Positions 7,916-16,423 of a stretch of DNA of 35,064 nucleotides are shown here, piece by piece. The notes beneath the pieces were generated by a model. It did not search any database. It was given only the letters and a program-made list of their open reading frames with translations, and was not told the origin of the DNA. Made by a program: the position numbers and the translations under genes. The first letter of the stretch is position 1, and each line of letters starts with the position of its first letter. The DNA is taken from contig JARVGK010000034.1 of assembly GCA_029762535.1 (NCBI GenBank), positions 1 to 35,064 of the forward strand, read 5' to 3'. This DNA comes from Thermoplasmatota archaeon. Its GTDB lineage: Archaea; Thermoplasmatota; Penumbrarchaeia; Penumbrarchaeales; Penumbrarchaeaceae.

Positions 7916-10900
7916 ATGGACAGATTAGCTTTATCAACAACGAAAACCTTGCAAGACGGGATCGGTTTGAGTAATTTGACCATAGATACGAGACGCTCAG
8001 TGACCGCCGTGATCGTTCTAGCAATGCTGTTGGCCACTTCTTTTTTCCTGCCGGCGAACAACCTTTCCGACGTCATCATCTCCGGCACATCACCCGATTA
8101 CGGGATATTCGATAGAATATCCCATCTCAACGATGAGGAGGATACCCGCCGCGACGATCCCGATGTGAGCGTAAAGGCCCAGGATGCGTTCTCGGTCATA
8201 TCCTCCACACCTTACGATTTCGATGTGATCGGGGACTCGGCAATAGAACGAAAGGGGATCGACATACCAGCTCCGCTGGAACACAGTCCGATAATATTCG
8301 ACGCCCTGAATTCGAACCCGGTCATCAACAACACCAGCATACTTGATTGGATACTCCCGCCTCCTCTCTCCGATCAGGGGGCGGTCAACTATCTGGTCCT
8401 GAGCCATCATCCATCGGGGGATCGCTGGTACCTCGGCTCGATGGTCCCTCGGATCGGCCTTTTCATCGATTCGTCCATTGACAAATGGGTTTACATCGAC
8501 GTTGATGGAGATGCAGGTACAGGGGACCGGTCTGGGAATGATATCAGGGTCAGGATGACCTTCGCAAGGGACATTCTGGAGAGGGATTGGGAGGTGAACC
8601 TGATACCACCTTCCGTTGTGTTTCGAAACGCAGGCATGAGGCTCGAGGTGGAATCCGCTACCGGTTCCGGTGGTGCAGGGGTTGGAGGAAGCGTCTACTT
8701 CGTCAAGGCCATATCGTACCGGGAAAAGAACTATCTCTGGTCCGTCGGATTCGAGCTGGAAGAGTATATGGATCGGATGGAGATCAGGGTCCAGGCCAGG
8801 GAATGGAGGTCGGAACCTCTACGCGGCATCCTGTCAGGCGGCGGGATCAACCTCGAGGACCTTGGATTGCTCGACATACTCGGACCTTACTCGTTGGAAT
8901 ACTCCTTCGATACGGCTCCGGAGGGTCTCTCGATCTCCATTTCGATAATGAGGATGATGGAGCAGGAATTGATCGACAGGGCCTATGCGCGGATCGAAAT
9001 GTCGAAGGACCCATTCCACGATTCCATGATCGACCGGGGAAGACTTGTTTTAAAGGTCAGTTCGACGGACTCGCCTATCGAGGGGCTTGATTGGATCGCC
9101 GGAAGGGCGGACCCTCCGGATGCCAACGACACCATGTCCATCAGCCTGGAATATACTGAATTCGGCACGGACCTGATATTCGCCAGGTTCGAGATACCCC
9201 TGATGCCCAGCATGGTGGAATTGGATATCATGTCCTATGAGGAGAGGGGAAAGGACGTGACGGAACTCGATATCCGGACCGCGGCCGGGATCCAGACCGC
9301 ATCGTTCCTTGAGGTCTTGTATACGCCGTCATCGGGCCAGGAGAACCATACCATTTCGGCGACCATGGTTGCCATAAAGGGGATCCCCCCCCATCTAAGG
9401 ATAGTCACCACCTCTGCAGGCTCCTTCGACATAGATGATGACCCGAATGCCGGATCGGGGTTCATTGACGCGCTGATGAACCAGGTGGCGGGAAGATTCT
9501 ACAGGATAGGGAGTATATTGAGGGACCTGCCCAGGGCCATAATGGAGCTTCCCTCCAGTAAAGGTTGGACAGAGATCGACTGCATGGGATCGTCGATATA
9601 TTCCATCGATTTCGCCTATGGAGGCGGGAGCTACATAGCCATGGAGGGAGTGGACTTCCTGGCCCTGGAGAGGAAAGGAGAGGGCATACCCTCCGTCTCC
9701 GGGAGGATCTCGGGTTTGGAAGGTTACAGTGCCTCATTCTTTGACGGTAACGATATGACCCTTAGGCTTAGGGATCCCAAAGGCCTTGAAGTGATATCCA
9801 AGGACGATGAGAGAACTGCCGTGATATCCCTCAAAGACATACCCAAGGAGATATCCATCTCGACAGATGGGGATGGGATATCATACAGAGGCGCTTCGGA
9901 GCTAGGCAAGATAAATTATCGTTACAGGGGGTCCGACCTTCTCTTCGATGTCGAGATCGAAGGCCTGCCTCCGGGAATGGATATGGTCCGCAGTGACAAG
10001 GGAGTGGTGCTAAACAGCATCGGAGGGTCTTTGGGCTCCGTTCAGATGAGGGTGAGCAACTCCACCCGGCTGCGCCCTATCTCGATCCCCAATGTCGATC
10101 ATGTCACTGCGGTCATAGAGGAGGGGAACGTCGCTCTTGCGATGCGATTCACCGGCCTTTCATCGATGGTTTACGACAATTCCACAAAGGGATATGTCCA
10201 GATAGAATCGGATTCCTCCACTGATATGGTCGCCGTTATCGATGATAAGGACACTGGCATGGCAATACACGCGGCGCTAACCCCACTGCCGAGGTCCTTC
10301 AGGATGGATTTTCCTTCGGTCATCGATAGGCCGGAATTCGACCTTCCGGACCTGAGGTCCATACGCGATATCTACGGTTATGCGGAACTGATCTTCTCTA
10401 TAGCGGGATTGTCCAGGGCGGTCCTGCAGCTGGCCTCCGGTATATCGGAGGGCATGACCGACGCCATCGGCCAGTATTCAACGGGATTGGACCTATCATG
10501 GGACCTCTCCGGCAGCGGGGACAATATGGACCTCTTCATCGAGATCGAAAAGACCGGTCCGGAACCCGTAAGGAGCGCGAGCTGGACCCACGGTATCTGG
10601 ATGGAGCAGAAGGGGATGGGCGCTGATTCTTCCGTGAGCGGAAAGATATTCCTCGGCGGTATGCCCTCTAAGGGTGTCATAGGCCTGTCATTCTCTGAGA
10701 AGACGATACTGGCCGTTTTGGATTTCAAGGGTTTCAGGCCGCCTTATGATTGGCTTCTCATCAGGACCAATGGGGTTCAGGACAGGGACATATCTATGTA
10801 CATCACAGGTATCCCCGGCGAGATCGACCTGTACATGAACACGAATATCACCACCGACCTATCCATAGGCGGAGAGATGATCATACTGATGGATGCAAGG

Positions 10901-11794
10901 ATAACCGGCCCATCGGGGGGACCTTCACGACTCGGAGAGATGATAGCGACCCTGACAAAGGCCACCCCGATACTTTCAGTCAGGCAGATGTATCTTCCAG
11001 AGATACCATCCGAGTTCTACCTCGAGGCTGATATAGGGCAGGGTGTGACCGCCGATTACAGAGCGTCCTCGGAGATCGAATATCTTTTCTTCAAGATAAC
11101 CAAGAAGATGGACGAAAGATGGTCTCAGATATACGCGATATTCCACGATCTTCCTCTATCCTTCGAGATCGAGATGGCATCGAGCCCTGATTTCACCGTT
11201 CTGGAGCCCTTTCCCCTCCAGGGTCTTCCCGTAATCGATATCCAAACAGCATCATCTGGAATGGACATCTTCATCGAGTACGACGGATCCGGCTTCGGTC
11301 AGAGAGGGAGATTCCAGATAACCGCCAGGGATGTAGGGGCCACGAGGACGTTCTACGAGGATGGGGCATATGTACTGGACTCCGAGGGTATTGGCTTCAT
11401 ATCCATCGATGTGGGCAAACTGCCGATGATGGAGGCCTTTTCCCTTGAAGGACTGATGCTTCTGGGTTTGGATGTGGAGCATTTCAGCCTGAGAGTCGAC
11501 ATGGCCTTCGGGTCGTATCCTGTAGTTACGATAGAGGACCTTAGAGGGGGCGCTATACAGATAAAGCTCTCGATATCCATAAGCGCCATGGGGAGAGAGT
11601 TCGAACCCAGCGTGTTCTTCGGGACGGTCAGGTTCAGAAGGCCGTTGGGTCTTCCCATCATAACTGGCCTGTCGGTCTCGCGCGATACAGCGGCGATCGA
11701 GATGTCAAGCAGCGAGGGGGCAGTTCTACTTCCCGCCCCGATCCTGACCGGATGGTTCTACCTTTTCGAACTATTGACCGGAGGTATGTTATGA
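7916..11794 (+). CDS. Giant secreted repeat protein (about 1290 residues)
   Basis: The N-terminus has two Arg followed by a hydrophobic segment (SVTAVIVLAMLLATSFFLP), a signal peptide or membrane anchor; there is no clear C-terminal anchor. A DVDGDAGTGDRSGNDIRV segment (about 8500-8545) resembles Asp-rich calcium-binding loops. The rest is beta-strand-rich with almost no Cys and contains about a dozen degenerate copies of a short motif of the form hxxhPxxhxhxh, for example IKGIPPHLRIV, LKDIPKEISIS, IEGLPPGMDMV, ITGIPGEIDLY and FHDLPLSFEIE. I do not recognise the family. The start is uncertain: ATG 7916 is used, but TTG at 7967 or 7976 would suit a TATA box at 7895-7912 better. The stop overlaps the next ATG (ATGA), so the small membrane protein behind it is co-translated and may be its partner. 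Confidence 0.75.
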   Translation: MDRLALSTTKTLQDGIGLSNLTIDTRRSVTAVIVLAMLLATSFFLPANNLSDVIISGTSPDYGIFDRISHLNDEEDTRRDDPDVSVKAQDAFSVISSTPYDFDVIGDSAIERKGIDIPAPLEHSPIIFDALNSNPVINNTSILDWILPPPLSDQGAVNYLVLSHHPSGDRWYLGSMVPRIGLFIDSSIDKWVYIDVDGDAGTGDRSGNDIRVRMTFARDILERDWEVNLIPPSVVFRNAGMRLEVESATGSGGAGVGGSVYFVKAISYREKNYLWSVGFELEEYMDRMEIRVQAREWRSEPLRGILSGGGINLEDLGLLDILGPYSLEYSFDTAPEGLSISISIMRMMEQELIDRAYARIEMSKDPFHDSMIDRGRLVLKVSSTDSPIEGLDWIAGRADPPDANDTMSISLEYTEFGTDLIFARFEIPLMPSMVELDIMSYEERGKDVTELDIRTAAGIQTASFLEVLYTPSSGQENHTISATMVAIKGIPPHLRIVTTSAGSFDIDDDPNAGSGFIDALMNQVAGRFYRIGSILRDLPRAIMELPSSKGWTEIDCMGSSIYSIDFAYGGGSYIAMEGVDFLALERKGEGIPSVSGRISGLEGYSASFFDGNDMTLRLRDPKGLEVISKDDERTAVISLKDIPKEISISTDGDGISYRGASELGKINYRYRGSDLLFDVEIEGLPPGMDMVRSDKGVVLNSIGGSLGSVQMRVSNSTRLRPISIPNVDHVTAVIEEGNVALAMRFTGLSSMVYDNSTKGYVQIESDSSTDMVAVIDDKDTGMAIHAALTPLPRSFRMDFPSVIDRPEFDLPDLRSIRDIYGYAELIFSIAGLSRAVLQLASGISEGMTDAIGQYSTGLDLSWDLSGSGDNMDLFIEIEKTGPEPVRSASWTHGIWMEQKGMGADSSVSGKIFLGGMPSKGVIGLSFSEKTILAVLDFKGFRPPYDWLLIRTNGVQDRDISMYITGIPGEIDLYMNTNITTDLSIGGEMIILMDARITGPSGGPSRLGEMIATLTKATPILSVRQMYLPEIPSEFYLEADIGQGVTADYRASSEIEYLFFKITKKMDERWSQIYAIFHDLPLSFEIEMASSPDFTVLEPFPLQGLPVIDIQTASSGMDIFIEYDGSGFGQRGRFQITARDVGATRTFYEDGAYVLDSEGIGFISIDVGKLPMMEAFSLEGLMLLGLDVEHFSLRVDMAFGSYPVVTIEDLRGGAIQIKLSISISAMGREFEPSVFFGTVRFRRPLGLPIITGLSVSRDTAAIEMSSSEGAVLLPAPILTGWFYLFELLTGGML

Positions 11795-12237
11795 GGCCAG
11801 GTATCATTGTGTCGATAGCCGTCGCCGTGATATCATTAACGGCGTTGGTCTCCTACCTTTACATCATCCCGAGGACCGACATGGAGGTTAGGACCGTCTA
11901 CCACGAAATGCCCGGAGGTGGCGGGACGGGGGGCGTGATAAACGTGAACGTCCTCTTGGATAACAGGGGAAACAGGATGGCTGACTCCATCCAATGCTAT
12001 GTGGAGGTAAGGGATGACGAGGATCGACAGATGGTTGCCAGGTCTATCACCGGCATATCGCTTGGACCGGGAAATATCGCGGAGCTTTCCGCATCCTTCA
12101 TCGGGAGCCAATACGACGATTACAGGATAAGCGTACACCTGCGTTTTGACTCGAGTGGAGGGACCAGGATCGCCGATCTCGATTATACGACACGAGAGGA
12201 CCGGATGAACCTGGTTTTCGTGGAGAGGTTTGGGTAG
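11791..12237 (+). CDS. Small single-helix membrane protein with extracellular beta domain
   Basis: The 148-residue protein starts at ATG 11791, which overlaps the TGA of the giant secreted protein (ATGA), with GGAGGT five bases upstream. That supports this start over the open frame from 11752. Residues about 5-27 form one hydrophobic helix (IIVSIAVAVISLTALVSYLYII). The remainder looks like a CARDB-type or similar beta sandwich: VNVNVLLDNRGNRMADSIQCYVEV followed by LGPGNIAELSASF and YRISVHLRFD. It probably sits outside the membrane on an N-terminal anchor and could hold or assemble the upstream protein, which lacks its own C-terminal anchor (inference from coupling only). Confidence 0.75.
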   Translation: MRPGIIVSIAVAVISLTALVSYLYIIPRTDMEVRTVYHEMPGGGGTGGVINVNVLLDNRGNRMADSIQCYVEVRDDEDRQMVARSITGISLGPGNIAELSASFIGSQYDDYRISVHLRFDSSGGTRIADLDYTTREDRMNLVFVERFG

Positions 12238-12241
12238 GAGA

Positions 12242-13006
12242 TCATCCGAAATATCTCAGATCGTCCTTCCTGTCCTCGGATTCATTCGCCTCTATGTCCT
12301 CCTTGATCCGGGATGTGATCTCGTCGATCTGACGGGCCCTGACCTCGAGGCTTGACAGGTCCATTTCGACACCTATGAAACGACCCAGTATCTCCAGTAC
12401 GGCTCTGGCGGACCTCGGGTCAACGAAATATCCGGACGTCTCCCCCATCAGGCAGATGCCCTGAAGTCCCTCGAGGGCCCCCAGACCGAGAAGCAGACCC
12501 GATGCGCCGATGATCCCGGAGCTGGGCTCTCCTCGTTTGAACACGACCCCCATCTCCTCGAATTTCGATCTTAGTTCCGGATCGGTCACGGCTCCCAGGA
12601 CCGAAGGCTCGCTTACCATTCGGATCACGCCGAAGCCGCCAAGTGTGAATATCATCGAGGCGCCCAGGTCCTTGATGAGCTTGACGGTCGCATGCGACAG
12701 GTTATACTGACCCTCCGGGGTCAATCCCTGAAAGTCGCCGGTGAGGATAACAAGGTCCCTACCGGTACCTTCGGCCTTGTGATAGTAGAAATCGTGCCTG
12801 ACCAGATGGACCGATCCTTCATCGGTCACCATCACCTGGGGAGGGAGGTATTTGGAATATAGCTCGGCGAACTTGACCATCTTGAGCTGGTCGATCATGT
12901 GTTCCACGGCCAGCTTGCCAACGTTCCCAACGCCGGGAAGCCCTTCAATGAAGAGCGGTTCCTTGAGCTGAGGGGTGTCCAGCATCTTAAAAACGATGTC
13001 GTCCAT
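12242..13006 (-). CDS. PAC2-family protein (proteasome assembly chaperone-like)
   Basis: The 254-residue protein has the PAC2-family hallmarks: PLFIEGLPGVGNVGKLAVEHMI near the N-terminus, VILTGDFQGLTPEGQY in the middle, and the glycine-rich TLGGFGV and SGIIGASGLLLGLG segments. Archaeal homologues are related to the chaperones that help assemble proteasome alpha rings and can behave as ATP-independent assembly factors (family knowledge). The start is ATG 13006. It is the last gene of the minus-strand unit, 18 bp after nop10, an order (aIF2a-nop10-PAC2) that is conserved in many archaea and supports both assignments. It ends only four bases from the convergent small membrane-protein gene. Confidence 0.9.
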   Translation of the reverse strand: MDDIVFKMLDTPQLKEPLFIEGLPGVGNVGKLAVEHMIDQLKMVKFAELYSKYLPPQVMVTDEGSVHLVRHDFYYHKAEGTGRDLVILTGDFQGLTPEGQYNLSHATVKLIKDLGASMIFTLGGFGVIRMVSEPSVLGAVTDPELRSKFEEMGVVFKRGEPSSGIIGASGLLLGLGALEGLQGICLMGETSGYFVDPRSARAVLEILGRFIGVEMDLSSLEVRARQIDEITSRIKEDIEANESEDRKDDLRYFG

Positions 13007-13024
13007 TCTCGTTTCAACTCCTAT

Positions 13025-13192
13025 TCATTCCTCTTTTCTTCCATCCCTGTCCATAAGGCGGTATTTCGACCATTTATCCTCAGGAGAGTACCTGGGAGGG
13101 AATGTGTGTATCGTCGGAACCTTACAATCAGGACAGGATCCCGAGAGTGAGAACTTCATACACCGGGGGCATCTTAGTATAATGCTTCGCAT
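13025..13192 (-). CDS. nop10: Nop10, H/ACA ribonucleoprotein subunit
   Basis: This 55-residue gene is below common ORF length limits. Translation gives MRSIILRCPRCMKFSLSG, then SCPDCKVPTIHTFPPRYSPEDKW and KYRLMDRDGRKEE (split here). Two CxxC knuckles (Cys8/Cys11 and Cys20/Cys23) form the archaeal Nop10 zinc ribbon, and the PPRYSPEDKWSKYR stretch is the conserved C-terminal part that packs on the pseudouridine synthase Cbf5. Nop10 is a core subunit of H/ACA RNPs that guide pseudouridylation. An AGGTG Shine-Dalgarno lies about seven bases before ATG 13192. The position between aIF2a (21 bp upstream) and the PAC2 gene matches the conserved archaeal gene order. Confidence 0.95.
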   Translation of the reverse strand: MRSIILRCPRCMKFSLSGSCPDCKVPTIHTFPPRYSPEDKWSKYRLMDRDGRKEE

Positions 13193-13213
13193 CTGGACAC
13201 CTGCTTGTTCGCA

Positions 13214-14011
13214 TCAGGTCTTTCTTATGAACTTCCCCGTACCGGATCGGGACATGATGAAGTTTATGGATTCCTGTGCGGCCTCCTGAATAACGCTCTC
13301 AGCTGTCTTGTAGTCAGGCGCCTCGATCACGATGCGGTAGCGAGGAGCTCCGACGTAGAATATCTGCATCTTGACCTCGTTGAACCCTGTGCACCTCTCC
13401 AAGGCCTTGGACAGCGCCTCTTTGATTAGAGGCATGCCCTCCTCGTCCCTGGAAGTGAGCTCGAGAATGCCGCTGATTATCACATAAGGAGGTACGATGT
13501 TCTCCCGTGCGATCCTCTTGAAGGGCTCTACCCAAGGACCCTTGTAATCCGAGGACGATAGAGCTTCCTCGTCTATTGCCGTCATCTCGAAGGCCTTGAA
13601 CAGAGAGCCGAAGTCGGATATCAGGTCGTAACCGAACTCATTGAGCCCTTCCTGATATGTGAGCCCGATCTCCTGGGAGGCCAGTTCGAGAAGCTTCTGG
13701 GCCTTCTGTTCGCTCTTCCACTGCTGAATCTTATCCCGTTTCTGATGCTGGTTGACCGCTTTTAATGATAGGTCAACGACCGGATTCTTCTTCCTCTCGT
13801 CGATACCGAGCACCTTGCATACGATCTTCTGTCCCTCTCTGACGTGGTCGCGTATATATTTAACCCATCCGGATGCGACCTCCGCTATGTGTATGAACCC
13901 CTCCTTGTCGGGATATTCGTCCAGGGTCACGACGACTCCGAAGTTCTTGACCTGCCTGACGGTGGCAACAACAAGTTCGCCATCGTCCGGGAGATCGTTG
14001 GTATAAGCCAT
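13214..14011 (-). CDS. eif2a: Translation initiation factor aIF2 subunit alpha
   Basis: The 265-residue protein is full length for archaeal aIF2-alpha. The N-terminus is an S1/OB-fold domain (GELVVATVRQVKNFGVVVTLDEYPDKEGFIHIAEVASGWVKYI, about 10-53). It continues with VGQK-like VREGQKIVCKVLGIDERKKNPVVDLSLK, a helical middle domain, and the C-terminal alpha-beta domain (YVIISGILELTSRDEEG to GAPRYRIVIEAPDYKTAESVI) that contacts the gamma subunit. In the aIF2 heterotrimer it helps deliver initiator Met-tRNA to the small ribosomal subunit. ATG 14011 is preceded by GGAGG. It follows rps27e by 23 bp and precedes nop10 by 21 bp in one operon. Confidence 0.97.
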   Translation of the reverse strand: MAYTNDLPDDGELVVATVRQVKNFGVVVTLDEYPDKEGFIHIAEVASGWVKYIRDHVREGQKIVCKVLGIDERKKNPVVDLSLKAVNQHQKRDKIQQWKSEQKAQKLLELASQEIGLTYQEGLNEFGYDLISDFGSLFKAFEMTAIDEEALSSSDYKGPWVEPFKRIARENIVPPYVIISGILELTSRDEEGMPLIKEALSKALERCTGFNEVKMQIFYVGAPRYRIVIEAPDYKTAESVIQEAAQESINFIMSRSGTGKFIRKT

Positions 14012-14034
14012 AGCAAGGGTGCCTCCAATTCGGT

Positions 14035-14220
14035 CTATATCCTGTCTATCCTATCTATTATCTCTCCCTTGATCACGGCTTTGCCGCCCGAGGGGATGGC
14101 CATGGTCGATCCGCATACGGTGCAGCTTATCTTCGTGTTGCTTCTGTCGAATATCGGCTGGGCGTTGCCGCAGTCGGGGCATTTCACGTTCAGGAACTGG
14201 CTTCTGGTCTCGTCTTTCAT
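14035..14220 (-). CDS. rps27e: Ribosomal protein S27e
   Basis: The 61-residue protein of the small ribosomal subunit carries one zinc ribbon, CPDC (Cys14/Cys17) and CTVC (Cys33/Cys36), with the conserved sequence FLNVKCPDCGNAQPIFDRS and a GGKAVIKGEI C-terminus. Length and spacing match archaeal S27e. ATG 14220 follows a GAGGCGAT Shine-Dalgarno-like stretch and lies nine bases after the L44e stop. Confidence 0.97.
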   Translation of the reverse strand: MKDETRSQFLNVKCPDCGNAQPIFDRSNTKISCTVCGSTMAIPSGGKAVIKGEIIDRIDRI

Positions 14221-14229
14221 ATGATCGCC

Positions 14230-14511
14230 TCATGATTCCGTCAGTTCGAACTTCTTCGTCCTGAGTGTGGGGGGCTGATGGGCCTTTCCACAGGTCTGGC
14301 ATTTGAATCTTAGCTGTATCCTCTTTGTGGGTTTCTCCCTTCCCTCGGGTTTGGGCCTGGGGAAACCCCCGTAACCCGCGGTCACCTTCCTGAAACGCCT
14401 CTGACCCCATGCCAGTTCGCTGGCCCTCCTCTTCTTCACTCGCTCGACCTCATGCGGGGTATGTACCTTGCATTTCGGGCAGTAGCGTTTGATCGATCTT
14501 GGAAGCTTCAT
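14230..14511 (-). CDS. rpl44e: Ribosomal protein L44e
   Basis: The 93-residue protein of the large subunit has two CxxC pairs, [12 protein letters not shown] (Cys11/Cys14) and [13 protein letters not shown] (Cys71/Cys74), that bind zinc. Between them is the basic [29 protein letters not shown] segment (shown here in parts by key residues), typical of L44e near the ribosomal E site. I placed the start at ATG 14511, preceded by AGGTGAT six bases upstream, rather than at the adjacent in-frame TTG 14514. It is the first gene of the L44e-S27e-aIF2a-Nop10-PAC2 operon, with its own TATA box near 14569-14587. Confidence 0.97.
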   Translation of the reverse strand: MKLPRSIKRYCPKCKVHTPHEVERVKKRRASELAWGQRRFRKVTAGYGGFPRPKPEGREKPTKRIQLRFKCQTCGKAHQPPTLRTKKFELTES

Positions 14512-14568
14512 CAACTATCACCTGTAATACCCTTGAATTAAGGGGTGCAGGGGGGCGATATTCGGGAA

Positions 14569-14587
14569 CTTATATTTATAATATATC
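14569..14587 (-). promoter_or_regulatory. TATA region of the L44e operon
   Basis: The minus strand reads AGATATATTATAAATATAA, a long AT-only element about 60 bases upstream of the L44e ATG, suiting a strong ribosomal-protein promoter with transcription start near 14545. A small inverted repeat (CCCTT-GAATT-AAGGG, 14530-14544) lies at about that start point. Confidence 0.6.
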
Positions 14588-14594
14588 TTGACCC

Positions 14595-14939
14595 TCATTC
14601 GCTGTGGTCGGGCTTCCCATCGATCACATCGTTCCCCACACGAACCTTGGGTGCCGGGTCCTGGACCGGCCTCGACATGTTGATCTCGATCCATGATACG
14701 TTGAGGCCGTCCCTGCGATCCTCGTCCACGATCCTCTCCGTACCGATCCTGACATCGTCGAGATTCACATCCATGATGAACCTGCCCCTGACGATCTCGG
14801 CCACGTCCACCGCCTTGCTTATAGCCCGTCCACGAGCCTTGATGGATACGCTGTCGTGTCCCGAGTTGAAGTGGGTGACCACTGCCAGCACGTAGTTCAT
14901 CGAAGGTTTCTTGCCTATGAATATGTTCTTTTCGTCCAT
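14595..14939 (-). CDS. albA: Alba-family DNA/RNA-binding chromatin protein
   Basis: The 114-residue protein begins [20 protein letters not shown], the Alba signature including the two Lys residues (10-11) corresponding to the DNA-contacting and acetylatable position in Sulfolobus Alba. It continues with [21 protein letters not shown], the dimer helix. Alba is an abundant archaeal nucleoid protein that also binds RNA. It is longer than the usual 90 or so residues: a tail of about 23 residues rich in Pro, Asp and Gly ([19 protein letters not shown]...) follows the fold. ATG 14939 follows a G-rich GGGGGCTG stretch, and a TATA box at 14981-14990 drives it. The L44e operon follows downstream on the same strand with its own promoter. 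Confidence 0.95.
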   Translation of the reverse strand: MDEKNIFIGKKPSMNYVLAVVTHFNSGHDSVSIKARGRAISKAVDVAEIVRGRFIMDVNLDDVRIGTERIVDEDRRDGLNVSWIEINMSRPVQDPAPKVRVGNDVIDGKPDHSE

Positions 14940-14980
14940 GGTGCAGCCCCCGGTCTTGGCTCGAAAGTATCCGCTTGTAT

Positions 14981-14990
14981 GATATATAAT
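14981..14990 (-). promoter_or_regulatory. TATA box of the Alba gene
   Basis: The minus strand reads ATTATATATC, about 45 bases upstream of ATG 14939, predicting transcription start near 14960. Confidence 0.6.
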
Positions 14991-15045
14991 GATTTGCGGC
15001 CATCAGTGGATCGTCCAGTCCTGTTCGAGTCTTAAGCGGCGTTAA

Positions 15046-15057
15046 GTTATAATAACC
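15046..15057 (+). promoter_or_regulatory. TATA box of the trpS unit
   Basis: GTTATAATAACC lies about 55 bases upstream of the TTG start of trpS. The core GTTAT-A-ATAAC is itself a perfect dyad, and a second small inverted repeat (CTTAA/TTAAG) lies directly upstream at 15031-15046. Predicted transcription start is near 15077. Confidence 0.55.
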
Positions 15058-15105
15058 AAGAACCTTTGCCTCTCACAAACGTCATTCAATGGAGTTGATG
15101 TAGGT

Positions 15106-16419
15106 TTGATAGACCCCTGGACCTCGTCAGAGATCGATGATTACAAGCAGACCATGAAGGATTTCGGCATCTCTTTGTTCAGGCTCGATAAGCTTCCGGA
15201 GGACCCGGTCCCTCCCAGGCTTTTCAGGGAAGGGATAGTTTTCGGGGAGCGTGGATTCGATCCGGTCCTCGAGAGGATGAGGTCTCGCGAGCCCTTCGCG
15301 GTCATGTCGGGCCTGATGCCATCCGGAAGGATGCACCTTGGGCACAAGATGGTCATAGACCAGATGATGTATTTCCAGGAGTTCGGGTGCAGGGTTTTCA
15401 TCGGGATCGCGGACCTAGAGAGCTATGCGACCAGGGACGTGCCCCTGGACAGGGCTCGGGATATAGCGATTGGGTCCTACGTCAAGAACTATCTCGCGCT
15501 GGGACTGGGGAGAAAGGGGCTCGAGATATACTTCCAGTCCAAAAGGCTACAGGTCAAGGACCTGGCACTTACCCTCGGGCGCAAGGTCAACCTGTCAACG
15601 ATGAGGGCCATCTACGGTTTCAACGAGCAGACCAACATGGCGCATATGATGGCCCCGCTCGTCCAGGCCGGGGACATCCTTCATCCCCAGCTCAAGCTGG
15701 GGCCGATGCCCGTGGTGGTCCCGGTCGGCATCGATCAGGACCCTCACATAAGGCTCTGCCGCGACCTGTCACAGTCATTCAGAGTATTCAACGTCCTTAG
15801 CGTTCCCGAGGGAGGCCTGGGCATATTCGTTAAGCCCGATTCCGATGTGGAAGGCCTTCTGGTCCTCGCCAGGGAGAGGATCGCGAAGCTGGGTTACCTG
15901 GAGTTCAAGATGATAAAATCGTACAAGGCCCTTTACGTAAGGGGCGCGACCCGGTCGGATACTGGACGCATAGACTCCGAGCTTTCATATCTGGAACACG
16001 AACTGGGCCATAACGGCTTCATATCGCCGTCCTCGACATATCACCGCTTCATAAGGGGCCTTACAGGGGAGAAGATGAGCTCGTCAAAGCCAGAGACGGC
16101 GATCTTCCTTGATGACGACCCGGATGAGGCCTGCAGGAAGCTCAAGAGGGCCCTCACAGGGGGCAGGGACACGGCAGAGGAGCAGAGGGTCAAAGGAGGG
16201 GATCCCGGCAGATGCTCGGTTTTCGAGACCATGCTGTTCCATACCGTCCAGGACACGGCCGAGATAGAGAGGATATCCTCTGAATGCAGGAGCGGTCAGA
16301 GGCTCTGCGGGGGATGCAAGAAGGAGGCGTGCGAGCATCTGTCGGCATTCCTCGCCGACCTGGCCCAGAAAAGGGATATGAACGCCCATCTTGTCGATGA
16401 ATACGTGATGGAGGACTGA
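15106..16419 (+). CDS. trpS: Tryptophanyl-tRNA synthetase
   Basis: The class I enzyme charges tRNA-Trp. In this 437-residue protein the HIGH motif appears as SGRMHLGH (74-80), the tryptophan-pocket region as IGIADLESYATRD, the family motif as GIDQDPHIRLCRD (208-220), and KMSKS as GEKMSSSKPETAIFL (321-335). GGDPGRCSVFETMLFH and CKKEACEHL complete the archaeal-type C-terminal part. The N-terminal DPWTSSEIDDY matches the archaeal DPW start, so translation begins at the TTG at 15106. About 60-70 residues between 232 and 305 separate the DPH and KMSKS regions and look longer than in compact archaeal TrpRS. A four-codon ORF (15089-15103) ends two bases before the TTG. The downstream RHH-like gene starts four bases after the stop. 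Confidence 0.95.
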   Translation: MIDPWTSSEIDDYKQTMKDFGISLFRLDKLPEDPVPPRLFREGIVFGERGFDPVLERMRSREPFAVMSGLMPSGRMHLGHKMVIDQMMYFQEFGCRVFIGIADLESYATRDVPLDRARDIAIGSYVKNYLALGLGRKGLEIYFQSKRLQVKDLALTLGRKVNLSTMRAIYGFNEQTNMAHMMAPLVQAGDILHPQLKLGPMPVVVPVGIDQDPHIRLCRDLSQSFRVFNVLSVPEGGLGIFVKPDSDVEGLLVLARERIAKLGYLEFKMIKSYKALYVRGATRSDTGRIDSELSYLEHELGHNGFISPSSTYHRFIRGLTGEKMSSSKPETAIFLDDDPDEACRKLKRALTGGRDTAEEQRVKGGDPGRCSVFETMLFHTVQDTAEIERISSECRSGQRLCGGCKKEACEHLSAFLADLAQKRDMNAHLVDEYVMED

Positions 16420-16423
16420 TAAG

